Shown in pieces: positions 27,260 to 35,411 of a DNA stretch of 49,929 nt. The position numbers and the translations under genes were made by a program. Numbering within the stretch: the stretch's first letter is position 1; every line of letters starts with the position of its first letter. Origin of the DNA: Flammeovirgaceae bacterium (GTDB lineage: Bacteria; Bacteroidota; Bacteroidia; Cytophagales; Cyclobacteriaceae); contig JAJTHV010000097.1 in the NCBI GenBank assembly GCA_021300095.1, forward strand, positions 1 through 49,929. The letters run 5' to 3'. The notes under the pieces are model-generated. The model was not told the DNA's origin. It made no database searches and worked only from the letters and a program-made list of their open reading frames with translations.

Positions 27260-28369
27260 TCAAAATGGTTGGCCGTGGGTGCTTTTCACAAGCACATGGG
27301 CCAGCGGCTTGGCGTAACGTGCCATGTCTACTGCTAAGTTGGATGTCCATTCGCTGCCAAACAACTGTTGTATTTGGCGACCCGCCCACAACCGTTTTGA
27401 AAAAAGAGCATTCCATTGTTGCCGATAGGTGGCTTCCATTTGTTGGCGCGAAATCCGCTCGTGGCAAAAGTCCGCCACACACTCCGACAAAATTTTTGAC
27501 GCATGAATGGCGATGGCCATTCCATTGCCACAGAGAGGTGTGATCATGCCGGCTGCATCACCGCACATCAGCACATGATTTTCAACCGGAGCTTTGGTGG
27601 CAAACGAAATTTCATTGATCACTTCGGGGCGATCCCACAAAAATTCAGATTCGGTAAAAATCTTTTTCAAATAAGGATTTCGAAACAAAACGGTGCGTTC
27701 CATTTCTGGCAAATTGCCGTGGCGTTTTACGTTGCTGCGATGCGTCAAATAGCACAACGTGCTTTTGCCCTCCTCCACATTGCTGATTCCACAGTAACCA
27801 TCTTTAAAATTATGAAGCGAAATGCGGTGAGCAGGGTGTTCTGTACGAATGTGATACTTCACACCTACATAAGGAGATCGTTTTTTCACAAAGCCGCGCT
27901 GCAAGTGTACATCCAATTTTGAACGCTTTCCAAATGAGCCAATCACTACCTCTGCGCTCCAGGTGTGGTCTTTTGTTTTTACTTCAAATTGATCTTTTTC
28001 AAAATGAATGGACTCCACTTCGGTATTTACATAACATTGTACGCCCGCTTCAACACATTTTTGGTAAATGAAGTGATCAAAGGCATACCGGCTGATGCCA
28101 AATCCACCTAAATCCAATGCAATGATTGCTTCGCGTCCACTTACGGAGGTCAATTGAAGTTGGTCGATGTGAGGTGGCTGGAAATGGGCTGGAAAAAGAT
28201 CCAATGATTTCAAAAAAGGGATGGTTTCGTTCGAAATGTACTCTCCGCAAACCCGATGAAAGGGATATTGCTTTTTTTCGACTAAAATCACCTCCACATT
28301 TTTTCGGGCCAGACTGTATGCGGAAATAAGGCCTGCTAATCCACCTCCAACAACAATTACCTTTTTCAA
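27260..28369 (-). CDS. FAD-dependent oxidoreductase, geranylgeranyl-reductase-like
   Basis: The 369-residue flavoprotein begins MKKVIVVGGGLAGLISAYSL, the FAD Rossmann GxGxxG. YPFHRVCGEYISNETIPFL is a motif characteristic of the geranylgeranyl reductase-like group. The second FAD motif is VLMCGDAAGMITPLCGNGMA. There is no signal peptide and the product is probably cytoplasmic or membrane-associated. Family members reduce isoprenoid chains or act as monooxygenase-like tailoring enzymes, sometimes beside polyketide or lipid genes; none are seen here, so the substrate is open. The gene upstream is divergent. Confidence 0.85.
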   Translation of the reverse strand: MKKVIVVGGGLAGLISAYSLARKNVEVILVEKKQYPFHRVCGEYISNETIPFLKSLDLFPAHFQPPHIDQLQLTSVSGREAIIALDLGGFGISRYAFDHFIYQKCVEAGVQCYVNTEVESIHFEKDQFEVKTKDHTWSAEVVIGSFGKRSKLDVHLQRGFVKKRSPYVGVKYHIRTEHPAHRISLHNFKDGYCGISNVEEGKSTLCYLTHRSNVKRHGNLPEMERTVLFRNPYLKKIFTESEFLWDRPEVINEISFATKAPVENHVLMCGDAAGMITPLCGNGMAIAIHASKILSECVADFCHERISRQQMEATYRQQWNALFSKRLWAGRQIQQLFGSEWTSNLAVDMARYAKPLAHVLVKSTHGQPF

Positions 28370-28463
28370 CTGTTTTTCAATTTAAATTGACTTGTTTACA
28401 TCTTTTATCACTAAAATGGTTACCAACAGTTAAACTTAATCATCAATTCAACGTCTATAAAGT

Positions 28464-28928
28464 ATGGTTCCCCAAGTTAAAGATTCCGAAACACTGCATG
28501 TGTTGATGGTCGGTAATAATCCGATTGAATTAAGTTCCCTAGTCAACCGGCTTTCCGAAACCCGCAGCACTAAAATAAATACAGAGTTTGCTTTCGACTG
28601 GAAAAGCAGTCTTAACTGTTTAGCGTCATTCACCCCCTCGCATATCATCATTGACGACAATATTGGTAAACAGGAATTGCAGCTTTCTGTTAATAAACTC
28701 CAATCTTTTCGCAAAACAAAAAACATTCCGATCACCGTTCTGAAAAATTCCAATTATCAGGAAACGTTAACCGAAGGCATTTTAAATTATGTGCTTAAGT
28801 CCAACATTTCTCCCGATTCGCTGTACAAATCGTTGGGTCATTCAGTAAAATATCGGCAAGCTCAGGAATATTTGCAGCAGGCCTTTAAGAAAAGGAAGAG
28901 TCAGCTCGCTAAGTTACTGCATTTGTAA
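28464..28928 (+). CDS. Degenerate response-regulator receiver-like protein
   Basis: The 154-residue protein follows the receiver pattern: strand 1 HVLMVGNNPIELSSLVNRL, the strand before the phosphorylation site SHIIIDDNIGK, strand 4 IPITVLKNSNY, and strand 5 NYVLKSNISPDSLYKSL. The acidic pair normally found after strand 1 is replaced by Gly-Asn and the switch Thr/Ser position by Lys, while an Asp near the phosphoacceptor position and the late Lys are kept. It is therefore an atypical receiver that may not be phosphorylated normally. No histidine kinase is adjacent. The C-terminus is a basic helix (QAFKKRKSQLAKLL). It converges with the protease gene, leaving 2 bp between stops. Confidence 0.65.
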   Translation: MVPQVKDSETLHVLMVGNNPIELSSLVNRLSETRSTKINTEFAFDWKSSLNCLASFTPSHIIIDDNIGKQELQLSVNKLQSFRKTKNIPITVLKNSNYQETLTEGILNYVLKSNISPDSLYKSLGHSVKYRQAQEYLQQAFKKRKSQLAKLLHL

Positions 28929-28930
28929 GA

Positions 28931-30163
28931 TCAGATTTGATTTTCCAGTATAAATTCCTTTTTCATCTTCTCTCCGTTTCGCAAAATCTCTACTTTGATT
29001 TTACGTCCGGGTTTTGAATTAAAAAAGTTATTGACATAACTCAGCTCATAGTCAGACACGCGCACCCCATTCACCGATACGATTACATCTCCCACTTTCA
29101 AACCGGCCGCAGCCGCTGTGGTGTTGGTGCGCACATCCGAAATCTCATATTCACGTAGCTTGGGGCCTTTCGCCCGAAGCGTAATCCCGCTCAAGCTGTA
29201 GTAAAATTTCTTTTTGAAGGATGCATTTTTTTTGATGTACATCATTTCTCCCGGAAAATTGAAGATAACCGTAAAGCGGCTCAGCAAATCACCACCCACA
29301 GAACCGTTCCGCGGAGTAAAATTCTTGCTGCCCACGGAATCCCGATAGGCATAATCGTCCGGGAAGCTGGTGATGAGATCGTTCAATTCGTACTTGCCAA
29401 ACTTCAATAATTTGGTTCGGCTGATTTTTCCGGTAATGATTCCGGCAATTCCTCGGCCGAGTATGCTGGAAATGTTTTTGTCCGGCATTCGTAATCGCTT
29501 GTCTGAATCTTCTTCGATTAGCAGCCCATGGCTGGCACCAGTGTCAACTAAAAATTTAGCGGTAATTTGTGATGAGTCGCGCACGCTGATGGTCAGTTCA
29601 ACAAATGGCTTGGTGTCTTCGATGCGAATCGGCAAAGCTTGATAGCTTTTTTTGGGTTTGAAATTTTCCGGTCGCATCAAAATCATTTTTTTGGCCTCAT
29701 AGTCAATCATCACTACAAAACGACTGAACAGTTCATATCCTAAAATGCCATGCACATCAGTACCCATTGAATTTTTCAATTCCAGATAATCTTCCTGCAA
29801 CACCAACATGGAATGTCCCTGGCCATGAACACCAGGCATGTCAAACGTAACATTGGAAGTAATGAAAGCATCTACCAGTTTTTGTCCACCGGGGCCCGAA
29901 AGAGAATATTTGCGTGTGTACGAAAGGTTTAAAATATCGCTATAAACCTTTTGTGTTAAAATGGCTGTGCGCACACCGGTGTCGATAATAAATTTAAGCG
30001 GCAACCGATTATTTAAAATCACCGGAACTACGATCAGGTTGTTGTGAATTTCGATAGGAATATCGATGCGATTCACGCCATCCGGTAACGAAAATCCCAA
30101 TGTCTGTTGACTATAACCGGGAAGGGTTGACAGAAAAATTAGTGCAAAAAAAAATTGCCTCAT
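28931..30163 (-). CDS. Secreted retropepsin-like aspartyl protease with C-terminal PDZ domain
   Basis: The start at 30163 gives the leader MRQFFFALIFLSTLPGYSQ. The 410-residue protein has two aspartyl-protease half-domains, each with its DTG: LKFIIDTGVRTAIL (~55) and AKFLVDTGASHGLL (~205). GILGYELFSRFVVMIDYE and GGDLLSRFTVIFNF are the following strands. A PDZ domain occupies ~320-405 (LRAKGPKLREYEISDVRTNT, AAGLKVGDVIVSVNGV). Both catalytic Asp are present. Proteins of this architecture are widespread in Bacteroidota with unknown targets; the PDZ probably binds substrate. Periplasmic location is inferred. Confidence 0.88.
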   Translation of the reverse strand: MRQFFFALIFLSTLPGYSQQTLGFSLPDGVNRIDIPIEIHNNLIVVPVILNNRLPLKFIIDTGVRTAILTQKVYSDILNLSYTRKYSLSGPGGQKLVDAFITSNVTFDMPGVHGQGHSMLVLQEDYLELKNSMGTDVHGILGYELFSRFVVMIDYEAKKMILMRPENFKPKKSYQALPIRIEDTKPFVELTISVRDSSQITAKFLVDTGASHGLLIEEDSDKRLRMPDKNISSILGRGIAGIITGKISRTKLLKFGKYELNDLITSFPDDYAYRDSVGSKNFTPRNGSVGGDLLSRFTVIFNFPGEMMYIKKNASFKKKFYYSLSGITLRAKGPKLREYEISDVRTNTTAAAAGLKVGDVIVSVNGVRVSDYELSYVNNFFNSKPGRKIKVEILRNGEKMKKEFILENQI

Positions 30164-30203
30164 CGCAACGAGCATAGTTAAAGCTACTGCTTTTTTGCAG
30201 AAC

Positions 30204-30755
30204 TTAACTCGGTTGAACGGAAAACACCCCTAATTGGGTTAGCAACTCGTTTGGGCTTGGTGCCACATTCAACACTTCCAGGCTTCCATGACCCAAAAAG
30301 CCGTGGCGCGTCATCAAACGCATTTGTTCGAGTAGGTGATCAAAAAATGAATTTGTATTAAGTATGCCAATGGGGCTTTGAATCAAACCCAATTGCCTCC
30401 AGGTCAATATCTCAGCCAGTTCGTCCAGTGTGCCCCATCCACCCGGCATAGCAATGAAGGCATCGGTCATTTCAGCCATCCGCTGTTTGCGTTGGTGCAT
30501 GGTATCTACCACCTCCAATTGGGTAAGCCCATGATGGGCTACTTCTCTTCTTTGTAAAAATTCGGGAATTACGCCAACCACTTTTCCTCCGGCCTGTAAG
30601 GTGGCGTCTGCAACTATGCCCATGAGACCCACATTACCTCCACCATAAACGAGTGTGTTTTGGCTGGAACCAATGAGTGTTCCCAGTTCATGAGCGGCTT
30701 CATGATAGATAGGTTCTGATCCGGTCGATGATCCGCAAAAAACGCAGATATTCAT
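30204..30755 (-). CDS. LOG family (TIGR00730) nucleotide 5'-monophosphate phosphoribohydrolase-like
   Basis: The 183-residue Rossmann-like protein begins MNICVFCGSSTGSEP. It has the LOG motifs GGGNVGLMGIVADATLQAGG and PGGWGTLDELAEILTWRQLG, which bind the nucleotide and carry the catalytic Glu and Arg. In LOG proteins the reaction is release of the base from a (cytokinin) riboside or nucleoside 5'-monophosphate; in most bacteria the physiological substrate is uncertain. It is cytoplasmic. A 35-codon membrane ORF ends 8 bp before its start on the same strand, so the two are likely co-transcribed. Confidence 0.9.
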   Translation of the reverse strand: MNICVFCGSSTGSEPIYHEAAHELGTLIGSSQNTLVYGGGNVGLMGIVADATLQAGGKVVGVIPEFLQRREVAHHGLTQLEVVDTMHQRKQRMAEMTDAFIAMPGGWGTLDELAEILTWRQLGLIQSPIGILNTNSFFDHLLEQMRLMTRHGFLGHGSLEVLNVAPSPNELLTQLGVFSVQPS

Positions 30756-30763
30756 TCAGCCGA

Positions 30764-30871
30764 TTAGTGCTTTATATCGTGCTCGTTGTTGCTGACTTTG
30801 TTATTCGGGAAAAGCCAGATTGATGCAATCGCTAAAACGAAAAGCGCTAATACAATTCCAAATACTACCAT
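30764..30871 (-). CDS. Small single-span membrane protein (35 residues)
   Basis: A 36-codon frame starts at ATG 30871 and stops 8 bp before the LOG gene. It encodes MVVFGIVLALFVLAIASIWL, followed by a polar tail (FPNNKVSNNEHDIKH). The hydrophobic stretch of ~20 residues is a textbook membrane helix with a charged cytoplasmic or periplasmic tail. A TAnnTTTG-type promoter box lies 22 bp upstream. No family is recognised. Support comes from composition, promoter and spacing; the function is unknown. Confidence 0.55.
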   Translation of the reverse strand: MVVFGIVLALFVLAIASIWLFPNNKVSNNEHDIKH

Positions 30872-30893
30872 AATTAAAAAGCGTTTATTTTGC

Positions 30894-30927
30894 CAAAAGT
30901 AAATGGATAACATTAAATATTTGCAAA
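30894..30927 (-). promoter_or_regulatory. Candidate promoter for the small membrane ORF and LOG gene
   Basis: On the minus strand, TTTG (30924-30927) and TACTTTTG (30894-30901, exact TAnnTTTG) are separated by 22 bp, slightly longer than the usual spacing. The -7 box is 22 bp before ATG 30871. The rest of the 313-bp gap between the LOG gene and the DUF2911 gene (30756-31068) holds the small ORF and the divergent promoter region; nothing else is seen. Confidence 0.45.
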
Positions 30928-30966
30928 TTGGAGGTTAAATATTAACTAGAAGGTTTAACGGGCTCT

Positions 30967-30974
30967 TAATTTTG
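30967..30974 (+). promoter_or_regulatory. Candidate -7 box upstream of the DUF2911 gene
   Basis: TAATTTTG matches TAnnTTTG exactly, 94 bp before ATG 31069. No clear TTTG is at standard spacing. If used, it gives a leader RNA of roughly 85 nt. Confidence 0.3.
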
Positions 30975-31068
30975 AAATGACCATTAACTTTCAACACGAA
31001 ACGGATGAATTTGGCATCCTTCTGATGCAAGGCTGGCCATGTGACTTTAGAAAACAATTGTGTAAAAA

Positions 31069-31626
31069 ATGAAGAAGTTTTTAATTATTCTCGGGATTGT
31101 AGCCTTGGTGCTTATCGCGGCACTGGCGTATGTTCGGTTTTTCTACACCAAATCGTTTAGCCCGGAAGGCGAGGTGGCTTTTGAAAATGGAAAACTAAAA
31201 GTTGGGGTCTATTACAACCGTCCTTCTAAAAAAAGTCGGGTTATTTTCGCGAAAGATGGCCTTGTGCCTTTTGGAAAAGTGTGGAGAACGGGAGCCAACG
31301 AAGCCAGCATATTTAAAACAAATCAATCCCTTGATTTTGGTGGGAAGACCCTCGAAGCCGGTGAATATAGTTTGTGGACCATTCCGGGCGAGCAATCATG
31401 GAAGATCATCTTCAACAAAGAAATTCCGGGATGGGGAGTGGGTTTTGACGGGCAGGCATTGCGAAATCCGGAAATGGATGCACTCATGATTGAAGCTCCT
31501 TCCGTTACACAGGATAAAGAATTTGAACAGTTTACGATTTCTGTAGAAAAAGCAGGTGAAGAAATGGAGTTGCTCTTCATCTGGGATAAAACATTAGTGG
31601 CCGCTCCATTTTCATCAAAAAATTAA
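31069..31626 (+). CDS. DUF2911 domain protein, membrane-anchored
   Basis: The 185-residue protein begins MKKFLIILGIVALVLIAALA, an uncleaved-looking anchor or signal. The DUF2911 pattern follows: GKLKVGVYYNRPSKKSRVIF, GLVPFGKVWRTGANEASIFK, LEAGEYSLWTIPGEQSWKII and a C-terminal EQFTISVEKAGEEMELLFIW. DUF2911 is a beta-sandwich domain common in secreted Bacteroidota proteins with no assigned biochemical role. The next gene (HisA-like) begins 21 bp downstream on the same strand, so they may be co-transcribed, though no functional link is known. Confidence 0.9.
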   Translation: MKKFLIILGIVALVLIAALAYVRFFYTKSFSPEGEVAFENGKLKVGVYYNRPSKKSRVIFAKDGLVPFGKVWRTGANEASIFKTNQSLDFGGKTLEAGEYSLWTIPGEQSWKIIFNKEIPGWGVGFDGQALRNPEMDALMIEAPSVTQDKEFEQFTISVEKAGEEMELLFIWDKTLVAAPFSSKN

Positions 31627-31647
31627 GACGTCTAATTTTCCGTTCGA

Positions 31648-32382
31648 ATGATACAAGTAATTCCTTCTATCGCCATACGAAAAGGCAAAGTGGTAAAAAT
31701 GCGCAAAGGTGATCCGGCCAGCGAAAAAGCGTATGATGAAAATCCGGTAGATCTCGCCAAGCGATTTGAAGATCATGGCATTGAGGTTCTTCATCTGGTA
31801 GACTTGGATGGAGCTGAAACCGGTGCCCCAAAAAACCTTCACGTGCTCGAACAAATTGCCGGGTACACAGATCTCAAGTTAGATTTCACCGGAGGTATCA
31901 ACACCGATGGCGATATTGGCAATGCCTACAACTACGGAGCCGATTATATCACCGCTTCGAGCATTGCTATTGCCAAACCTGAATTATTCGCATCGTGGAT
32001 TGTATCATACGGTCGCGAAAAAATGACACTGGGTGCCGATGTTACCGATATCCAATCGAAAAAGGTTTCTTTCCGCGGATGGCAAAATAAGTCCGATATC
32101 AATCTCTTCGATCATCTTCAATATTTCTACGACAAAGGGTTGAAATACGCCAAGTGTACCGACATCTCTCGCGATGGTGTTTTAGAAGGCCCTGCATTCT
32201 CTTTCTATCAGGATATACTCAATAAGTTTCCCGATCTGAAAGTGCTGGCCAGCGGTGGTGTGCGCGGTGCCGATGATATCAAACGCCTCAACGACATGGG
32301 TGTGTTTGCCGTAATCTTTGGAAAGGCCTACTACGAGGGCATTCTCAAATTGGAAGATCTGAAGCCCTTTCTAGTCAAGTAA
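31648..32382 (+). CDS. HisA-like TIM barrel lacking the first catalytic Asp
   Basis: The 244-residue barrel closely follows HisA (ProFAR isomerase, histidine biosynthesis). It shows HGIEVLHLVDLDGAETGAPK, LDFTGGINTDGDI (phosphate site), TLGADVTD with Asp131 at the second catalytic position, SFRGW, TDISRDG (residues 171-177) and LASGGVRGADDI. But the opening IPSIAIRKGKVVKM has Ala9 where HisA proteins have Asp (IPAIDL pattern), the proposed general base in the Amadori rearrangement. No other his gene is nearby. It may be a paralogue with another substrate, or a HisA using an alternative base. A standard annotation would call it hisA; I leave the symbol open. Confidence 0.8.
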   Translation: MIQVIPSIAIRKGKVVKMRKGDPASEKAYDENPVDLAKRFEDHGIEVLHLVDLDGAETGAPKNLHVLEQIAGYTDLKLDFTGGINTDGDIGNAYNYGADYITASSIAIAKPELFASWIVSYGREKMTLGADVTDIQSKKVSFRGWQNKSDINLFDHLQYFYDKGLKYAKCTDISRDGVLEGPAFSFYQDILNKFPDLKVLASGGVRGADDIKRLNDMGVFAVIFGKAYYEGILKLEDLKPFLVK

Positions 32383-33015
32383 AAATTCACTTGCTACACT
32401 TGTGTAAATGAAAGTGTCGGCCAAGGTTTGGTAGAAATACCGCTTTGGTTGAGCGCACGATCTGCCTGTTGCCCATGGCGAATCAAGTGTGCAATCAAGA
32501 ACATAAACACATCTCCCAATTTTAGTTTGATAAAGGGAGCAATCGAGATACCTACTTTTACTTTCTACTTTTACTTTGTGAAGGTCAATAACTTTTGACT
32601 GGCGCAATAACTTCAATAATATCTCTTGCTGATCGATAAATTCAGCAATCACCTGATGGCTCTCAAGAATGTTGGTTGGTGCATGATCTTTGGGTGATTT
32701 CATTTTCGTTGCAAGTGATCCATTCTCTTTGGGCATCATCATTTTCGTAAAATAATTTCCCAACCATCCGGAATGGAAATTTTCAGTTGAACCTGTTGCT
32801 GCTTTATCAATTGCTTTCTGAATAGCTGGTAAATAATAGCGACCATAACTGTTCACATGTTGAAGACATTCATTTGCGCTCCAGGAAGATGCTGACGGCT
32901 TAAGAGCAAATTGAGCGTGTGGTACTAGTTGCCATTCGCAAATGGATTTGGTTAACAGATGCTCCACTAGGGTTTCGAGTTCGGATATTAATTGCTGCTG
33001 TCGATAGGTGCCCAT
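32371..33015 (-). pseudogene. DinB superfamily gene frameshifted by a 13-bp tandem duplication
   Basis: From ATG 33015 the product MGTYRQQQLISELETLVEHL continues with PSASSWSANECLQHVNSYGR, a DinB_2-type protein. After DLHKVKV the sequence loses all family resemblance, reads through to a stop at 32371 and overlaps the convergent HisA-like gene by 12 bp. Deleting one copy of the exact 13-bp duplication at 32552-32577 restores the other frame: GISIAPFIKLKLGDVFMFLI, AHLIRHGQQADRALNQSG and a stop at 32394, 12 bp clear of the neighbour. The restored part holds the His residues (AHLIRHGQQA) expected near the DinB C-terminus. It is therefore a broken, or reversibly switched, gene. It lies 64 bp after a Crp/Fnr-like regulator on the same strand. 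Confidence 0.85.
32552..32577. repeat. Exact 13-bp tandem duplication
   Basis: CTACTTTTACTTT occurs at 32552-32564 and again at 32565-32577 with no mismatch. As 13 is not a multiple of three, it shifts the DinB reading frame. Such direct repeats are prone to slippage, so the change could be reversible, recent, or an assembly artefact. Confidence 0.95.
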
Positions 33016-33079
33016 AGTTTCTAATTTTGAAGCAAATAGCAGCCAATCGCTTTCATAAATCTTGGTGCAGACAAAGATT

Positions 33080-33670
33080 TTATACTCGTACTGTCGCCAG
33101 GAGCTTGCTGAATGTGGCCGCATCAATTCCTAAATACGATGCGAGGTATTTATGTGGTATTAATCGTAGCACCTGCGGACTTCGCTTCAAAAGCGTGGTA
33201 AATTTTTCTTCTGCGCTAAATGTTTGCAACTCAATTTGTCGCTGCAGCGCGCCTTTCAGTGCATAGGCCGTGGCTGTACTCAACATCCGCGCGAAATTTG
33301 GAAACTCCAGACACAGTGCATTTACCTGTGCATAGGTTGTTTTTAAAAATTCGCTCTGCGTGAGCGTTTCTAAAAAATAAAGCGAAGGGGTTTGTGTTAA
33401 AAATGAATCAGCTACTCCTGAAAACGAGAATGGGTATGTAAAAAGAATCGTGGCTTCTTTATCCTCCTTGGTGAGATAATAAGCCCGCTGCACGCCTTCG
33501 GTAATAAAGTACAATGTTCGTTCGGTGTCTCCTTTGGCAGTAAGAATGGTTTTTCGTTTGGCTTCGCCTGATTGCCAGATTGCTGAAAAGCGACCCCATT
33601 CTTCGGGAGCCAGTGGATGGATTGCATCAACAAATCGATGCAAATGTGTGATGGCTTCCGGGTGGTTCAT
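33080..33670 (-). CDS. Crp/Fnr family transcriptional regulator
   Basis: The start at 33670 (MNHPEAITHLHRFVDAIHPL) is preferred; a longer frame reaches 33730. The 196-residue protein has a cyclic nucleotide-binding-like jelly roll (KGDTERTLYFITEGVQRAYY, ILFTYPFSFSGVADSFL) and a C-terminal HTH (LIPHKYLASYLGIDAATFSK). The cAMP-contacting residues are not well preserved, as is common in this Bacteroidota subgroup, so the ligand is unknown. The downstream gene on the same strand is the frameshifted DinB gene, a frequent pairing in this phylum, and may be its target. Confidence 0.88.
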   Translation of the reverse strand: MNHPEAITHLHRFVDAIHPLAPEEWGRFSAIWQSGEAKRKTILTAKGDTERTLYFITEGVQRAYYLTKEDKEATILFTYPFSFSGVADSFLTQTPSLYFLETLTQSEFLKTTYAQVNALCLEFPNFARMLSTATAYALKGALQRQIELQTFSAEEKFTTLLKRSPQVLRLIPHKYLASYLGIDAATFSKLLATVRV

Positions 33671-33753
33671 TCCGAAAGGTAGAATGGAATAGACATCAAA
33701 AAAAACCCGATGACTTTCGCCACCGGGCATTACCTACCTACATCTATTTATCT

Positions 33754-33849
33754 TTAGTTCACTGTGAGATCAAATTCCACATCCAAGTCACTATCGCCAT
33801 CTGCGGCCGCGTTTGTGGCAGAATTCAAATTAGGTCTTTTCTCAACCAT
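33754..33849 (-). pseudogene. Truncated copy of the C-terminus of the TonB-partner lipoprotein
   Basis: A 31-codon frame ends PNLNSATNAAADGDSDLDVE followed by FDLTVN. This aligns with the last residues of the lipoprotein at 35518-36123 (PDLKSATSTFSDGESDLDVE, FDLSIN). The DNA of the last ~33 bp is also nearly the same. The rest of the gene, including signal and domain, is missing. It is a gene remnant, separated from the intact copy by the AT-rich lipoprotein gene. Confidence 0.8.
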
Positions 33850-33866
33850 CTAATTTTAGAATTTGG

Positions 33867-35411
33867 CTACTGCACGCGTTTTGGTTCAACTGATATTGCA
33901 AACCAACCTGCTTGATATTCTCTTGTGCTATATCTAAGTCCATCAACCGAATTAAAGGTGTTCAAAATCACATTGTCAGCGAAATTTATTATAACTGCTC
34001 CTAGCTCATCATTGCCTTCAGTGTAGCTCTTTTGGATTGTTGTTGTACGCGTTTCTTCTAAACTAGCACCAAATTTTAGTCCAATTTTTTTTAATACACC
34101 CTCAATACCAAAGTTAGTTGCAAATTGAACGGTTCTTGTGTCAGTGATAGTCGTATTTTCAATTCTGTCAACTTCCTCAATCTCAATTTTAATTGATGAA
34201 GCGTACTGGTTCAAATCCCAATTAAACAAAGGCAAGTTTAAATATTTATCTCCTCGAATTCTTAAGCTATTAATAGTAAACGGAGCACCTGAATAGGGTT
34301 GTGTAGACCTAACTCTGAAAAGCTCATTTATTGATGCTGGGAAAAAGGTTACAAATTCTGTGCCTATACCATTTTTAGCATTTAGCAATACCTTAACCTT
34401 AAATTCAAAAAAACCATCTGACCAACCCGAAACAACTGACCTATATCCATTTACTAAACCAAATCTATATCTTTGTTCTCCAGCCTGATCAGCAATTTTG
34501 CTGTATGCAGAAAACCCATTATCGGAGCCAGGAACACCTCGTAAGCTAAAGAAAGTAATATGTTCCTGAAAATCATATGAAAAAGAGCCAGACGGAGTGC
34601 TTGGTGAAATATTATAGTAAATATAGTCCCTATGCCAACCGTCAGAAGTACCATAGATATTAAATGCTTCAATAAGCCGTTGATCAATTTGGTTCGGAGC
34701 ATAAATTCTAGCAGTATTAGTTGAATTGAGGGAACCATTAAAACTGTCGTGTAAAAACTTAAAACTTTTACCGTCTTTTGCACGCACAACATTAAGTATA
34801 TCCTTTCTTCCACTCTTTGTTTCATTTTCGATTCTCACTCCTTCTGTTATACGTTCGTTCTCTTTAATAACCACAACCGGAAAATTCGGTATCAAGCTAG
34901 CTTCAAGGGTATATTCCTCACCTGTTTCTTTTATGATAAAAACATCATTTGTTGATCTGGTATTGTAGGCTACATGAGGTATTTCCGATTGAGTATCCCA
35001 TGAACTAGCGGAAAATGAACCATTAGGGAGTTCAGGAACAAAGATTGTTAATGTTGGAAAATCACTTTCTATCTGTTTTAACTCATCTGCATTTTTAAAA
35101 TAGCTCTGAAGCAATGATCGAACACTAGTGCCATCCGCTATCTGTTCATCTTTTATTAGATAATATAGAACATCATAGTCATTGTCAAACATTTTCAATG
35201 CTTCTCGTTTAATCAACTCCCGAAGTTGTGAATTGTCGGCTAGAGCTTTTGCGAAAGCTTTTGCGAAAGCTCTCTTTTGTTCAGTTTTAGTATTAGAATT
35301 AGATAGTTTGTCTTGAATATGTCTCCGATCCAATGATGGTTCATCATTGCAGGAAATAGTTAAAGCAAATAAGATTAGAGTTGCAAAAGCAATTTTCAAG
35401 TTGATCCTCAT
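33867..35411 (-). CDS. Lipoprotein of unknown function, AT-rich
   Basis: The 514-residue product starts MRINLKIAFATLILFALTIS followed by CNDEP, a lipoprotein signal. The N-terminal ~110 residues are helical and charged with a short internal duplication (AFAKAFAKAL). The middle is beta-rich (YTLEASLIPNFPVVVIKE, RDYIYYNISPSTPSGSFSYD). The C-terminal part resembles sequences seen in other Bacteroidota lipoproteins of unknown role (NWDLNQYASSIKIEIEE, KKIGLKFGASLEETRTTTIQ, ELGAVIINFAD). Its DNA is visibly richer in A and T than both flanks, and it is bounded by a full and a truncated copy of another lipoprotein gene. That suggests insertion or local duplication. I do not recognise a function. Confidence 0.75.
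   Translation of the reverse strand: MRINLKIAFATLILFALTISCNDEPSLDRRHIQDKLSNSNTKTEQKRAFAKAFAKALADNSQLRELIKREALKMFDNDYDVLYYLIKDEQIADGTSVRSLLQSYFKNADELKQIESDFPTLTIFVPELPNGSFSASSWDTQSEIPHVAYNTRSTNDVFIIKETGEEYTLEASLIPNFPVVVIKENERITEGVRIENETKSGRKDILNVVRAKDGKSFKFLHDSFNGSLNSTNTARIYAPNQIDQRLIEAFNIYGTSDGWHRDYIYYNISPSTPSGSFSYDFQEHITFFSLRGVPGSDNGFSAYSKIADQAGEQRYRFGLVNGYRSVVSGWSDGFFEFKVKVLLNAKNGIGTEFVTFFPASINELFRVRSTQPYSGAPFTINSLRIRGDKYLNLPLFNWDLNQYASSIKIEIEEVDRIENTTITDTRTVQFATNFGIEGVLKKIGLKFGASLEETRTTTIQKSYTEGNDELGAVIINFADNVILNTFNSVDGLRYSTREYQAGWFAISVEPKRVQ

Noticed and set aside
30977-31072. 31-codon frame ending in an ATGA overlap with the DUF2911 start
   Set aside because: A TAnnTTTG box ends only 2 bp before its ATG, so the transcript would begin inside the frame. 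Its composition shows no signal, helix or family pattern. The overlap is probably chance.
33016-33126. N-terminal extension of the DinB frame upstream of 33015
   Set aside because: It would overlap the end of the Crp/Fnr-like gene and adds residues without family resemblance. The ATG at 33015 begins the recognisable protein.
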